This document shows positions 26,361-36,292 of a stretch of 48,254 nucleotides of DNA, one piece after another; positions within the stretch are counted from its first letter, which is position 1; every line of letters starts with the position of its first letter. Origin of the DNA: Aquimarina longa SW024 (lineage in GTDB: Bacteria; Bacteroidota; Bacteroidia; Flavobacteriales; Flavobacteriaceae); contig NZ_AVQK01000035.1 of NCBI RefSeq assembly GCF_001401755.1, positions 1 to 48,254 on the forward strand, read 5' to 3'. The notes under the pieces were generated by a model, which was given only the letters and a program-made list of their open reading frames with translations, was not told where the DNA came from and searched no databases. The translations under genes were made by a program, and so were the position numbers.

Positions 26361-27176
26361 GTGAATAATAGTGACTTGTTTAAACTTTTTATATTATTAC
26401 CTATCTTATTGACTTCAATGATTGGATATGGTCAAGAAAATATTGTGGAATTGACCGGCATAGTTACAAGTCCCAATAATACTGTTTCTAATATTTTGGT
26501 TGTCAATATAAATTCTAAAAAATCAACAATTATTGATATTAAAGGGGTTTTCAGTATTGAAGTTAAATTGCAAGATACATTACAATTCTCTGCTGTTCAT
26601 TATAGAACGAAAGAAATCGTTATAATAGATGAAATTTTGAATAAGAAGACAATCCTAGTTGATTTAGAAGAAAAAGTTGTCAATTTAGACGAAGTAGTAA
26701 TTCTACCACATAATCTAACAGGTCAAGTCGCTCTTGATATAAAAAAGTTTGGTACTAAACATAATGTTACTTCCTCTTCTTTGGGGTTACCAAAAGCAAA
26801 TATAAAGGTGAAGACCAAAAACGAGAGGTTACTTTTTGAAGCCGATGATGGAAAGTTAATTAAATTTTATGGAATTGCGGCTACCATAAATGTTACTAAA
26901 TTACTCAATAAGATTTCAGGTAGAACAAAAAAGCTTAAAGATCACATTTTACTTGATAAACATATTAAAATCGAAAATGAAATAGATAATTTGTTTTCAA
27001 AGAAAGTATTATCCGAAGAACTAGGAATCCCTCAAACGAATATTGCTGATTTTCTTGACTTTTGCCTAAATCAACCAGATTTCACTAAATTGTCGGATAC
27101 TATAAGTGCATTACGAATTTTGGAATACTTTAAAGGCAAAAGTTATGAATACAAAAAAGCAAACGGGTTAAATTGA
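26361..27176 (+). CDS. Secreted protein with carboxypeptidase-like regulatory domain
   Basis: This 271-residue protein starts at GTG 26361; a signal peptide (FKLFILLPILLTSMIGYGQ) follows. Residues about 30-110 are a CarboxypepD_reg-like domain (ELTGIVTSPNNTVSNILVVN, IKGVFSIEVKLQDTLQFSAV). The rest is charged with no family I recognise. There is no TonB receptor portion. Such proteins occur in Bacteroidota with unknown function. The surrounding gaps contain hairpins and no close gene partner, so it may be an isolated acquisition. Confidence 0.72.
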   Translation: MNNSDLFKLFILLPILLTSMIGYGQENIVELTGIVTSPNNTVSNILVVNINSKKSTIIDIKGVFSIEVKLQDTLQFSAVHYRTKEIVIIDEILNKKTILVDLEEKVVNLDEVVILPHNLTGQVALDIKKFGTKHNVTSSSLGLPKANIKVKTKNERLLFEADDGKLIKFYGIAATINVTKLLNKISGRTKKLKDHILLDKHIKIENEIDNLFSKKVLSEELGIPQTNIADFLDFCLNQPDFTKLSDTISALRILEYFKGKSYEYKKANGLN

Positions 27177-27411
27177 TAAGTTTATATCACGAAGTTATAG
27201 AGAATCATAAATTAAGTAAAACAAGGAATAACACCAAATATGATGTCATAGCAGTTAAGTGATAACCCAAAGGTTCTTGTATATTTGCTATGGTACAAAG
27301 ATTTTATAGTAGAAAATATATAAAATCAACGCAGATTTGTTGATGGCTTGGTAACATTCTGCTCTGCTAGGACAATACTTATAACGTTATTAAAATACGC
27401 TACAATAAGAT
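27177..27411. other. Intergenic region with a possible promoter box
   Basis: No gene seen. TATATTTG at 27280-27287 fits the Bacteroidota -7 box (TAnnTTTG), about 125 bases before the VF530-type gene, but no good -33 TTG lies at the right distance. Confidence 0.4.
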
Positions 27412-27639
27412 ATGGAAAATAAGAATAGTAAAGAACAACCCAATAATCCATTACATGGAGTTAAACTGGTAGCTATTTTAGAATATTTGGTAGCACAATA
27501 TGGCTGGGATGAACTAGGATCTAGGATTAATATTCGATGCTTTACTAATGATCCTTCAATCAAATCTAGTCTTAAATTTCTAAGAAGAACGCCATGGGCA
27601 AGAGATAAAGTAGAGCAATTGTATTTGCAATCTATTTAG
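27412..27639 (+). CDS. VF530-type (DUF2132) small DNA-binding protein
   Basis: This 75-residue protein matches the compact VF530 fold: [20 protein letters not shown], then [31 protein letters not shown]. Family members are small basic proteins reported to bind DNA, with no firm cellular role. It stands alone and is followed by a strong terminator shared with the converging gene. Confidence 0.88.
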   Translation: MENKNSKEQPNNPLHGVKLVAILEYLVAQYGWDELGSRINIRCFTNDPSIKSSLKFLRRTPWARDKVEQLYLQSI

Positions 27640-27662
27640 AAACAAGAATGACAAAAAATAAA

Positions 27663-27696
27663 AAAAGAGGCTGAATTTAGTAATTCAGCCTCTTTT
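27663..27696. terminator. Bidirectional terminator
   Basis: A perfect 15-bp stem (AAAAGAGGCTGAATT / AATTCAGCCTCTTTT) with loop TAGT lies between the convergent VF530-type gene and the large T9SS nuclease gene. The T-tracts work in both directions. Confidence 0.88.
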
Positions 27697-27739
27697 GGTT
27701 TGATCAATGACCTAGGAGCAAACCTATAAGGGATTAAAA

Positions 27740-30700
27740 TTAATTTTTCATAATCTTTTTGGTTATATTAAGTTTTCCACTAGTATCAAAAGCACGGATC
27801 ACATAAAACCCTTTTGGATAGCGATCCATATCGATGGATAACTTTGATTCTCCGATATTAAGTCGTATCGTTTGGGTATATATAGTTTTACCTGTTATAT
27901 CTGTAATTTCAACAGCTACATTTCCTTCTACAAAAGTAGTAAAAGCTACCGATAGCTTATCTTTAACAGGATTAGGAGCAAGAGTAATATTAATTTCCTC
28001 CACACCAAATTCTTCATTAAGTAACTCACTTTCTAAAGCAGTAGGATTTTCTGCATACACAATAGCTTCTTTAGAAACAATACTTTCACCATTTTGTAAG
28101 CACACAATAGCATCTAGGTCATACCCATCTGCAAACCATGGAAAAATAGCTTTATCACTAGTATCAGTAACTTTGATATATTTAGCAGATTTTAGATTAC
28201 CAGTAGCAAGATCAAATTCTCCGTCCTGACAAGTGGTTCCTAAAGAAACAAACGCTACACCATCCTGTGATGCAAATACTTCTGCTGATTCTGGGTAGTA
28301 ATTACAAGGAATATTGTCAAAGAACCCTGTAGATTCAAATACTGCAAACTCATTACTATCAGCATTGTCATAGATTTCGTTATTTAATTCTATCGTTATT
28401 GATCCACCAAAACCTAAACTTACAAAATTAAAGTACCTTCTTTCTCTTGGTTTTCCTATAGCACGTTTGGCTTTGCTTCTAAACCAAGATACGCTTCTCC
28501 CATCTTTTCTTCTCCCTTGATCAAAAGCCACTACAGAAGCTCCTGCACATTCGTTTTCTACAAATTCTGGTTCTAATAAGAATCGTGCAGAAACTGGCAG
28601 ATGATCTGATGTCGTAAATGCATAATCATTATCATATACCTCATAATGTACCGATACAGATTTATCAATATATGCATCTTTAAGCTCATTAGTTATTGCA
28701 ATATGATCGATCATATTTTCTCTAAAAACATATGATCGTAATCCTGCTTTACTTAATGCAGCAGATACAATGTTATAGTTAGTAGAATCTGCTACATATT
28801 TTTGAAAACTAGAAACAGTAGAAGAGATATCAGCTACAGTTTCATCAACATCATCATTATAATCTCCTAGAAGAATCACTTTATTAGTAGCAAAATTAGC
28901 ATCTAATGAATCTTTTAATACCTCTACATCATACTTACGCATATCATAACGATTCTGTGGATCACGACTACTATTTGCTCTAGCATGTAATGCAATCAGA
29001 TCAATACGTTCTGTTACACCATTAATAGTTACATCTGCTGTCATTAGGAATGGTAATCGTCCACTGGCATAAAAACGAGAAGTTTCACTAGGATAGTTTA
29101 CAAGAGCAGAATCATCACCTCCATTATATAATGGGTGAATAGATGTAAACATTGCTCTAGTATTGACTACAGAAACCGTTTCTTTATTATAAATAAATCC
29201 TACTTTTTGTGACACTTCAGTAGAGGAAGGATACGATACAGCATCAGACAGAATGTAATCATATCCTGGCAATTGGTTTACTAACTCTGCAAATAATGCA
29301 TCATCAGCAATTTCTTCTACTGCATATACATCTGCATTCAACTTTTTTAATACAGTGGCTGTACTATCTCTTTGGATAGCATCAGACATTGGGTTTTCTC
29401 CCACAGGAGAATTTTTTTCATCACCAAACCATTCGATATTCCAAGTTACTACATCAAAAGTGTCTTCTTTAGGATATCCTATAGTATCTCCTGGAGGAAC
29501 AAATTCTACAGCACAAGGAATATCTGAATCTTGTCTTGGTAATAGTTGGAAGAACTCTTTAAAACGACCTATTACACCGGTTATTTCTGGACAAGTAACG
29601 GGCTGTGCTTTACCTACTATTGTAGCAACATCATTATCAATACGCATTTGACCATTTCCACTAGCATCAGTAAGCGTAACATTAGAATTACCAAATAAGA
29701 TATCTCCGGGATTAGGGAATGTAGTAGCACTTACACGTACTAATTCTCCGGGGTGATTAGCAAATTCTGCTAAGGTAATCTCTAGTGGAGTAATAGGATT
29801 TTTAGGAAGCCCATTATTGACCACTTTAGTTACTTTATTAATCTGTATCTGATCTTTAAAAGTTGCTCTACTACCTGTTACTGTAATAGAATCCCCAGCT
29901 TTTACATTAATATTAGCATGTACTTGCTCATCAAAAATAGCAATACCACCGGTAGTATCCTGAATAAATGCTGGTCCATTAAAATTATCAGTAACCGTTA
30001 ATACTCCAGTAATCGTTACAGGAGTACCTTCTACTGTTGCTCTAGCCTCTGCAATAGTAAGTAACTCTCCTGGTGTAACGACAACACTATCATTAGCTAC
30101 TCCTGGCGTTGGAGACTTTGCTACATATGATAAGGTATTACGAGTACCTCCTGATCCATTAGGAATACGTTGTAAAGATTCACTATCTTTTTTTCCGTTT
30201 TCATTTTCATTTAATTGAGGTTGATCAGCATTTAGTAAAACTAACAATTCTGCATCATCATTATCATTGGTATCATATACAATAGCATCTATAAGATTTT
30301 CTGTAGTAATTGCTGTTCCATTAGGAAAAGAAGTAGCATCTCCAACGTATAATGCTACAGCATCAGCCCCATTCTGAAATGTATTTCCTGGAACAACAAT
30401 ACTAACATTAGGAACATCTGCATTACCGATTACAAAATACCCTTGCGCATTGGTAGTAAAACCATCTAGATCAATCGCATTGTAACTAGTATTATTTTTT
30501 CCATTATAATTTACTAATACATATCCATCTAGTGTAGTATTTCCTTTTCCGCCATCATATAACTCTATAAATTCTAATGTATCCGAACCTTGGGTATCTG
30601 CATCTAGTTCATTAATAACAAGAGTTACAGGCTCGGTTGCAGCAGTATTAGCTGCTCCTGGCGTAGGGATAGCCTGCGTATATGTTGTTGTATTTCTTAT

Positions 30701-32353
30701 TCCTCCTGATCCATTAGGAAAACGTTGTAAAGATTGGAAATTCTTATTTCCTTTTTCATCTTCGTTTACTTGTGGTTGCTCGCTATTCAGTAATACTAAT
30801 AATTCTGCATCATCACTATCATTAGTATCATATACAATAGCATCTATAAGATTTTCTGTAGTTACAACAGTTCCATTAGGAAAATTAGCTGCATTTGTTT
30901 TATAAAGTGCTACAGCATCAGCACCGTTCTGTAACCCATTCCCAGCAAATGTAATATCGACATTAGCCACATCTACATTACCAATTACAAAATACCCACT
31001 AACATTTGTAGTTGATCCTGCTAAGTCATAAGTAGCATAACTTTTATTGTTAGATCCGTTATAAAATACTAGAATATATCCGTCTAGAGAGGTGTTTCCT
31101 GTACCACCATCATATAGTTCTACAAATTCTAATACATCTGATCCATCTGTATCGGCATCTAGTTCATTGATTAGTAGAGTTGTTACTGGTGGAGTAGTAT
31201 CTTCAATAACTACAGTTTCGCGATTAGGAGTATTCACTGCTTCTCCTGGTTCTGCTACTACTGTAGGAAAACTTAATAACCCACTACCATCAAAATCATT
31301 TCTGATCCAATCAGTGACAGCATTAGTATCTTGCCCATTAGGATATCTAGAGGCACCACCTACGGTAAAAGAACTACCATCAAAAGATTGTAATAAGGTA
31401 ACAGTAGCATAATTAAGATCTGATGCCCCGCCATCATTCACTCCAATATCATCAATACGTTCTGTCCATGGAGTACTATCAAAAATACCATCATCATTAG
31501 TATCTAAATCTTGCCCTAGACTACCCGTAAAATTCTTTACTAAAAGTAATGAGACAGTTCCATTTTCATATACATTACTACCAAAAGGAGTGGTAAAATA
31601 CCCATTGATATCTGTAGTACCTAATTGTATAACCTCATCAATAACACCAGATGCATTACGATCTCCTTCGATTTCTAGAATCCAATATTCACTTAGATCT
31701 GTTTCTGGTCCAGCAAGTATTTCTACAAATTCATCAGTATCTGACCCTGCGTGATTGAATACAAACTCATTAAGTACTGGTGTTATAAAAGTTGTTCCAA
31801 AAACTTGGTTGGTATTGACTGTATTATAAGAATTTGCAGTAGTTACCTCCCATGTAAATTCTGAAACCGTTGTTCCTGTTCCTGCTAATTGTAGAGAGGC
31901 TCCAACAGCAGTACTACTAGATTCGGTTACTCCGATATCGGTACTAGTTACTCCCGCTGCAGGACCATCTACTGCTGTAATAACTCCTTCATAACTTAAA
32001 AACTGAATCACGGTAGCGTTATTATCAACTAATGCAATCCCATCAGGGCTACCATTTTGTAATCCATTAGTAGAAAGAATTGTTGCTAATGTTCCAAAAC
32101 CATTTTGCTGATCAGGAATTATTCCCGAAATAGCAATCGTATTATATACACTACTATTCGATCCATTATACAAAACAATACTCCATCCCGAAAGATCTGT
32201 TCCTGCTATTCCTGCAATTTCGATAGCTTCTTCTACATCTGTACTAGCATTATCATAGTGTATTTCATTGATAAATACAGATTGTGTAAACCCATTGTAA
32301 ATCCCTAAAAACCAAGAGACAACGAATGGAATTAAAAGTAATTTTAATTTCAT
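27740..32353 (-). CDS. T9SS-secreted nuclease with lamin-tail repeats and EEP domain
   Basis: This 1537-residue protein has a signal peptide (1-24), then four lamin-tail-domain-like modules at about 25-190, 190-370, 391-570 and 577-750 (FINEIHYDNASTDVEEAIEI; LINELDADTDGSD; VINELDADTQGSD). Modules three and four are close duplicates. An OB-fold-like segment (about 760-880) precedes an EEP nuclease domain at about 965-1255 (FDVVTWNIEWFG, LLGDYNDD, TSDHLPVSAR). A 200-residue beta region and a type IX sorting tail (about 1465-1537; LAPNPVKDKLSV...KGFYVIRAF) follow. Layout resembles extracellular nucleases of the ExeM type. It should be exported by T9SS and attached or released to degrade DNA outside the cell. 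Confidence 0.9.
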   Translation of the reverse strand: MKLKLLLIPFVVSWFLGIYNGFTQSVFINEIHYDNASTDVEEAIEIAGIAGTDLSGWSIVLYNGSNSSVYNTIAISGIIPDQQNGFGTLATILSTNGLQNGSPDGIALVDNNATVIQFLSYEGVITAVDGPAAGVTSTDIGVTESSSTAVGASLQLAGTGTTVSEFTWEVTTANSYNTVNTNQVFGTTFITPVLNEFVFNHAGSDTDEFVEILAGPETDLSEYWILEIEGDRNASGVIDEVIQLGTTDINGYFTTPFGSNVYENGTVSLLLVKNFTGSLGQDLDTNDDGIFDSTPWTERIDDIGVNDGGASDLNYATVTLLQSFDGSSFTVGGASRYPNGQDTNAVTDWIRNDFDGSGLLSFPTVVAEPGEAVNTPNRETVVIEDTTPPVTTLLINELDADTDGSDVLEFVELYDGGTGNTSLDGYILVFYNGSNNKSYATYDLAGSTTNVSGYFVIGNVDVANVDITFAGNGLQNGADAVALYKTNAANFPNGTVVTTENLIDAIVYDTNDSDDAELLVLLNSEQPQVNEDEKGNKNFQSLQRFPNGSGGIRNTTTYTQAIPTPGAANTAATEPVTLVINELDADTQGSDTLEFIELYDGGKGNTTLDGYVLVNYNGKNNTSYNAIDLDGFTTNAQGYFVIGNADVPNVSIVVPGNTFQNGADAVALYVGDATSFPNGTAITTENLIDAIVYDTNDNDDAELLVLLNADQPQLNENENGKKDSESLQRIPNGSGGTRNTLSYVAKSPTPGVANDSVVVTPGELLTIAEARATVEGTPVTITGVLTVTDNFNGPAFIQDTTGGIAIFDEQVHANINVKAGDSITVTGSRATFKDQIQINKVTKVVNNGLPKNPITPLEITLAEFANHPGELVRVSATTFPNPGDILFGNSNVTLTDASGNGQMRIDNDVATIVGKAQPVTCPEITGVIGRFKEFFQLLPRQDSDIPCAVEFVPPGDTIGYPKEDTFDVVTWNIEWFGDEKNSPVGENPMSDAIQRDSTATVLKKLNADVYAVEEIADDALFAELVNQLPGYDYILSDAVSYPSSTEVSQKVGFIYNKETVSVVNTRAMFTSIHPLYNGGDDSALVNYPSETSRFYASGRLPFLMTADVTINGVTERIDLIALHARANSSRDPQNRYDMRKYDVEVLKDSLDANFATNKVILLGDYNDDVDETVADISSTVSSFQKYVADSTNYNIVSAALSKAGLRSYVFRENMIDHIAITNELKDAYIDKSVSVHYEVYDNDYAFTTSDHLPVSARFLLEPEFVENECAGASVVAFDQGRRKDGRSVSWFRSKAKRAIGKPRERRYFNFVSLGFGGSITIELNNEIYDNADSNEFAVFESTGFFDNIPCNYYPESAEVFASQDGVAFVSLGTTCQDGEFDLATGNLKSAKYIKVTDTSDKAIFPWFADGYDLDAIVCLQNGESIVSKEAIVYAENPTALESELLNEEFGVEEINITLAPNPVKDKLSVAFTTFVEGNVAVEITDITGKTIYTQTIRLNIGESKLSIDMDRYPKGFYVIRAFDTSGKLNITKKIMKN

Positions 32354-32579
32354 AACTGTGTGATTTAATTTGTGTGATTTTTTGCGTAGGGTAAGGTATC
32401 GTATTAAAATGATGGGAACTTTGCGAATATGTTAAAAAAAGTTTAACAAATGTGAGTATTATTTTAAAACAGACCTAAGAGTATGTTAAAATGTATGTAA
32501 ACAGAACATAACAACCTCGGAGCAAGCTACATGTCATTACGTTAGGAAGTTAAAATATTAATTACAAGTTTTTTAATAA

Positions 32580-32672
32580 TAAGACCGTTGCAAAATTAAA
32601 TACCTAGAAATAAAACATTTAAAATTCATAAAAGGCTTAAGTCCCTTTGCTCATCTCCCTGCAACGGTCTTA
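32580..32672. mobile_element. MITE-like element with 13-bp terminal inverted repeats
   Basis: Perfect 13-bp ends (TAAGACCGTTGCA and TGCAACGGTCTTA) enclose 67 bp with no coding capacity. The ends resemble GAGACCTTTGCA-type termini of IS5-family elements. No transposase is present and a target duplication is not clear. Confidence 0.5.
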
Positions 32673-32686
32673 CAATGCTTTCTGCT

Positions 32687-32736
32687 TGTCATTCTAGCCC
32701 TTAGGCTTAGCTCAGGATAAACTAAACGGCTAGAAT
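32687..32736. repeat. Dispersed intergenic repeat (copy 1)
   Basis: The sequence beginning TGTCATTCTAGCCC and ending CGGCTAGAAT is about 90% identical to the reverse complement of 43775-43823. The ends are partly complementary, giving a REP-like hairpin. Confidence 0.7.
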
Positions 32737-32827
32737 CTATAATAAGAACAAATCCACGAGGTATACTTCCGAAAAAAATAGTTTGATTTAGAGATAAGCC
32801 TCGTAATAGTATACCCTCAATGAGGGA

Positions 32828-33799
32828 TTAATTGCGTTTTAATCTTACATATACCGGAAAATGGTCACTATATCCGCCAGTATATTTTTTTCCAATATAA
32901 GTTCTAAAAGGATTTCCTTTATAGCGTCCTCTATATATTTTTAGAAAATCATCATCAAAGATGGCTGCATCAGAAAAGGAATGCTTTCCTTTTTCATATT
33001 TATGAAAATTGTGACTAAATATAATTTGATCAAACAAATTCCATTGGCTTCTATAATTTGTAGTACCTCTATATCGTGTAAGTAATCGCTCCATTGGATT
33101 AAAAAGATCTTGTTGTACAAGATGTTTTTTAACACTCTGGCTAGAGGGATCGTCATTAAAGTCTCCCATAACAATGATTTTTGCTTCTGGATTTTCTGCC
33201 GTAATCTGACTAATAATCTCTCGATTTTTTTCTGCGGCATCAATACGTTTATACGCTGTAAGTTCAGCACCATCGCGCCTTGATGGCCAGTGGTTTATTA
33301 AAATATGAATTTCTTCATCATTTAAGTTACCCGTTATCCATAAAATATCACGAGTATAATCTCTATCCCCATTATCGTTATTTACCAAAACAGTAATCTT
33401 TTCGGAGTTTTTAACCTCAAAATATTTTTTTTGATACAATAAACCTACATCAATACCTCTCTCATCAGGAGAATCATAATGGACAATACCATAATCTTTA
33501 TGCTTTAAATGCTTAGAATTAATAAGATCTTCTAGGACACTTTTGTTTTCTACTTCTGCAACACCTACTAAAACAGGAGCTTTCCTTGTTTTGGAAAATC
33601 CAATGTTAGAAATAGCAGTTCCGAGCTTAACTATTTTTTTTTCATACCGCTTACGGTTCCATTGTTTTTCAGAATCAGGTAAAAAATCATTATCTAAGGT
33701 ATATGGGTCATCCTTAGTATCAAACAAGTTTTCTAAGTTATAAAATGCTATGGTATAATGGTCTGTATGTGTTTTATTGAAGTAACGGGTAGTATTCAT
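32828..33799 (-). CDS. Endonuclease/exonuclease/phosphatase family protein
   Basis: This 323-residue protein is a paralogue of the one at 3235-4284, sharing FYNLENLFD, VGVAEVENKSVLEDL, SPDERGIDVGLLYQKK, INHWPSRRDG, VMGDFNDDP and YSDHFPVYVR. Unlike that protein it has no signal peptide: it begins MNTTRYFNKTHTDHYTIAFYN, so it is probably cytoplasmic, or an upstream start has been lost. The substrate is an unknown nucleic acid or phosphoester. It is divergent from hflX. Confidence 0.85.
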   Translation of the reverse strand: MNTTRYFNKTHTDHYTIAFYNLENLFDTKDDPYTLDNDFLPDSEKQWNRKRYEKKIVKLGTAISNIGFSKTRKAPVLVGVAEVENKSVLEDLINSKHLKHKDYGIVHYDSPDERGIDVGLLYQKKYFEVKNSEKITVLVNNDNGDRDYTRDILWITGNLNDEEIHILINHWPSRRDGAELTAYKRIDAAEKNREIISQITAENPEAKIIVMGDFNDDPSSQSVKKHLVQQDLFNPMERLLTRYRGTTNYRSQWNLFDQIIFSHNFHKYEKGKHSFSDAAIFDDDFLKIYRGRYKGNPFRTYIGKKYTGGYSDHFPVYVRLKRN

Positions 33800-33832
33800 A
33801 GCATCTAATTTTATAAGAAACCTCTTATACTA

Positions 33833-33865
33833 TTGGTTCCTGAGTGTATAATTGTTGTACTTTTG
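33833..33865 (+). promoter_or_regulatory. Probable promoter of hflX
   Basis: TTG at 33833-33835 and TACTTTTG at 33858-33865 match the Bacteroidota -33 and -7 elements (TTG and TAnnTTTG) with 22 bases between. The hflX ATG is 52 bases downstream. Confidence 0.6.
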
Positions 33866-33917
33866 TACATTTGTTTAAGAGTACAATATAATTAAGATAT
33901 AGAAGAATAGGTAGCTA

Positions 33918-35135
33918 ATGTTAGAAAAGAAGGAAATAGCATACGAAAAAACCATTTTAATAGGTATTATTACTAAGCATCAGGATGAGGAAAAGCTTAA
34001 TGAGTTTTTGGATGAATTAGAATTTCTTACCTATACTGCGGGAGGTGAAGTAGTAAAACGATTTACTCAAAAAATGGATATGCCTAATTCTAAAACCTTT
34101 ATAGGAACGGGTAAAATGGAGGATGTACGTGCTTATGTGGAGCAACATGATATTGGCACTGTAGTTTTTGATGATGAATTATCACCTGCACAACTTCGTA
34201 ATATTGAGCGGATCTTAAAAGCTAAAATTATTGATCGTACGAATTTGATTCTTGATATTTTTGCGCAGCGTGCTCAGACTAGTTATGCAAGAACACAGGT
34301 AGAACTAGCACAATACCAATATTTATTACCTAGATTAACAGGTTTATGGACGCATTTAGAGAGACAACGAGGGGGTATCGGAATGCGTGGTCCTGGAGAA
34401 ACAGAGATAGAAACTGACCGTCGTATCGTTAGAGATCGAATTTCTTTATTGAAGAAAAAACTACTCACTATTGATAAGCAAATGGCTACTCAGCGAGGTA
34501 ACCGTGGTAAACTAATTCGTGTGGCTTTAGTAGGATATACTAATGTTGGTAAATCTACCTTGATGAACGTAGTTGCCAAAAGTGCCGTTTTTGCAGAAAA
34601 TAAACTGTTTGCAACTCTAGATACTACTGTAAGAAAAGTAGTTATTGGTAACCTCCCTTTTTTACTTAGTGACACAGTAGGTTTTATAAGAAAACTCCCT
34701 ACTCAACTTGTAGAAAGTTTTAAAAGTACGCTAGACGAAGTAAGAGAAGCTGACTTATTATTACATGTGGTTGATATCTCTCATCCACAGTTTGAAGATC
34801 ATATCGAATCTGTACATAAAATCTTAAGAGAAATTGATTCTACAGAGAAGCCTACAATTATGGTTTTTAATAAAATTGATGCATATAAGCATGAGACGAT
34901 AGCAGCTGATGACCTAACTACAGAACGTACTAAAGCACATTATACCTTAGAGGAGTGGAAACAAACCTGGATGAATAGAATAGGAGATAATGCGTTGTTT
35001 ATTTCTGCTATCAATAAAGAGAATATAGACGATTTTAGAAAACGAGTATATAAAGAAGTTAGAGCTATACATGTAACTCGTTTTCCTTATAATAACTTTT
35101 TATATCCTGAGATTATTCAGGAAGAAGAAGAATAA
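33918..35135 (+). CDS. hflX: Ribosome-associated GTPase HflX
   Basis: This 405-residue protein has the N-terminal HflX domain (to about 190), with the family hallmark RGGIGMRGPGETEIETDRR. The G domain follows: G1 GYTNVGKST near 207, ATLDTT, DTVGFIRKLP and NKID. HflX binds the large ribosomal subunit and splits stalled ribosomes under stress. Length and motifs are standard. A hairpin terminator follows the stop. Confidence 0.95.
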   Translation: MLEKKEIAYEKTILIGIITKHQDEEKLNEFLDELEFLTYTAGGEVVKRFTQKMDMPNSKTFIGTGKMEDVRAYVEQHDIGTVVFDDELSPAQLRNIERILKAKIIDRTNLILDIFAQRAQTSYARTQVELAQYQYLLPRLTGLWTHLERQRGGIGMRGPGETEIETDRRIVRDRISLLKKKLLTIDKQMATQRGNRGKLIRVALVGYTNVGKSTLMNVVAKSAVFAENKLFATLDTTVRKVVIGNLPFLLSDTVGFIRKLPTQLVESFKSTLDEVREADLLLHVVDISHPQFEDHIESVHKILREIDSTEKPTIMVFNKIDAYKHETIAADDLTTERTKAHYTLEEWKQTWMNRIGDNALFISAINKENIDDFRKRVYKEVRAIHVTRFPYNNFLYPEIIQEEEE

Positions 35136-35138
35136 ACC

Positions 35139-35165
35139 ACTATGGATTTCAAAATCCATAGTTTT
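35139..35165 (+). terminator. Terminator after hflX
   Basis: A 10-bp perfect stem (ACTATGGATT / AATCCATAGT) with a 4-base loop and a following TTT lies 3 bases beyond the hflX stop. Confidence 0.7.
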
Positions 35166-35202
35166 AAATAAAAGAATTCTATTCTTTTTCTTAACACAAG
35201 AG

Positions 35203-35276
35203 TGTCATTACTGCGTAGGCAGAAATCCATTCTTATAACTAGTATTATGGATTCCGCATCAAGTGCGGAATGACAA
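35203..35276. repeat. REP-like intergenic hairpin
   Basis: The gap after hflX contains TGTCATT at the left and AATGACA at the right, with an inner perfect stem ATTCCGCA / TGCGGAAT at 35251-35271. The outer ends match those of the repeats at 32687 and 43775, though the middle differs. Confidence 0.5.
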
Positions 35277-35397
35277 AAGACAAAACCTATAAAAAAGTAT
35301 ATAGAAACTAAAGTAACTACAATCAAATTGCTGGGTTTTAACCATTAACTAGATAATAAACTTACAACTTCCGAGAATGAAATACTTAGGGGTAGTA

Positions 35398-36162
35398 TTA
35401 CTCTTTAAACTTAGCTAAAGCACCTTTGGTAAACTCAGAAAGTACGAGTTCTCCAGAAATTGCAGCTCTCTCTATTAACAATTCTTGCCAATGCTCTGTT
35501 CCTGCCCAACTTATTTTTTTCATTTGCTGTATTGCTTGTGGATTATAGCTCGCTAGTTTTTCTGCAAAAAGCTGTATTTCTATATCTAATTCTTTTATGG
35601 TTTCAAAAACACGAGCATACAATCCCTGTTCTTTTGCCCAATATGCATTCTTCCATTGAGATGCATCCCACGCTAAGGCTTCGAACCCTGCTAGTCCTAT
35701 TTTTCTGGATACTGCAGGTTCTATAACAAATGGACCTATACCAATGGTCAATTCACTTAGTTTTATTGATGCAGCTTCTGTTGCCAAGCAATAATCACAG
35801 GCAGCAGCTAATCCTACGCCTCCTCCTACAGTTTTACCTTGTATCCTACCTATTATAGGTTTTTTACACTTTCGCATCGCATTAATCACATTAGCAAACC
35901 CAGAAAAAAATCGTTTTCCTTGCTCTAGATCTGTAATCGCTATTAATTCATCAAAAGAAGCTCCGGCACAGAATGCACGATCTCCTTCTGACTTAAGAAT
36001 AATAACTTTCGTTTCCTTATCATCTGATAATTCATTAAAAGCTTTTGCTAATCTGGCTAATAGTTCTGAAGGAAAAGAATTACTAGCATCGTGGGCAAAT
36101 TCTATAATTCCAATATGGTTTTCGGTATGAGTATACAAGCTTCCGTTAGATCGTGGTATCAT
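35398..36162 (-). CDS. Enoyl-CoA hydratase/isomerase family protein
   Basis: This 254-residue protein has the crotonase fold signatures: ALLARLAKAFNELSDDKETKVIILKSEGDRAFCAGASFDEL (first oxyanion segment) and GRIQGKTVGGGVGLAAACDYCLAT (second). It likely acts on acyl-CoA thioesters. The residues that would fix hydratase versus isomerase are not decisive by eye. It stands alone. Confidence 0.85.
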   Translation of the reverse strand: MIPRSNGSLYTHTENHIGIIEFAHDASNSFPSELLARLAKAFNELSDDKETKVIILKSEGDRAFCAGASFDELIAITDLEQGKRFFSGFANVINAMRKCKKPIIGRIQGKTVGGGVGLAAACDYCLATEAASIKLSELTIGIGPFVIEPAVSRKIGLAGFEALAWDASQWKNAYWAKEQGLYARVFETIKELDIEIQLFAEKLASYNPQAIQQMKKISWAGTEHWQELLIERAAISGELVLSEFTKGALAKFKE

Positions 36163-36292
36163 TATTGTTATAAGTTTTATAGTAAAAGTAACAAATACTA
36201 TTGAACATTAAAATGCGATGGTATCCTATTTTATCTGATAAATACTTTTACTGACGTAAAAACATAGAGAAGAATTTATAAAATGTAAGGAA

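Larger units (their letters stand above)
32354..32827. other. Intergenic region with two repeat elements
   Basis: No gene seen. It contains a MITE-like inverted-repeat element (32580-32672) and a dispersed intergenic repeat (32687-32736), listed separately. Near 32758-32817 GAGGTATACT pairs imperfectly with AGTATACCCTC and could end the EEP gene that stops at 32828. Confidence 0.55.

Noticed and set aside
26330..27411. Integron gene cassette around the CarboxypepD-like gene (AACGTT near 26350 and 27382)
   Set aside because: No attC-like paired core sites or integrase could be made out; AACGTT alone is too common.
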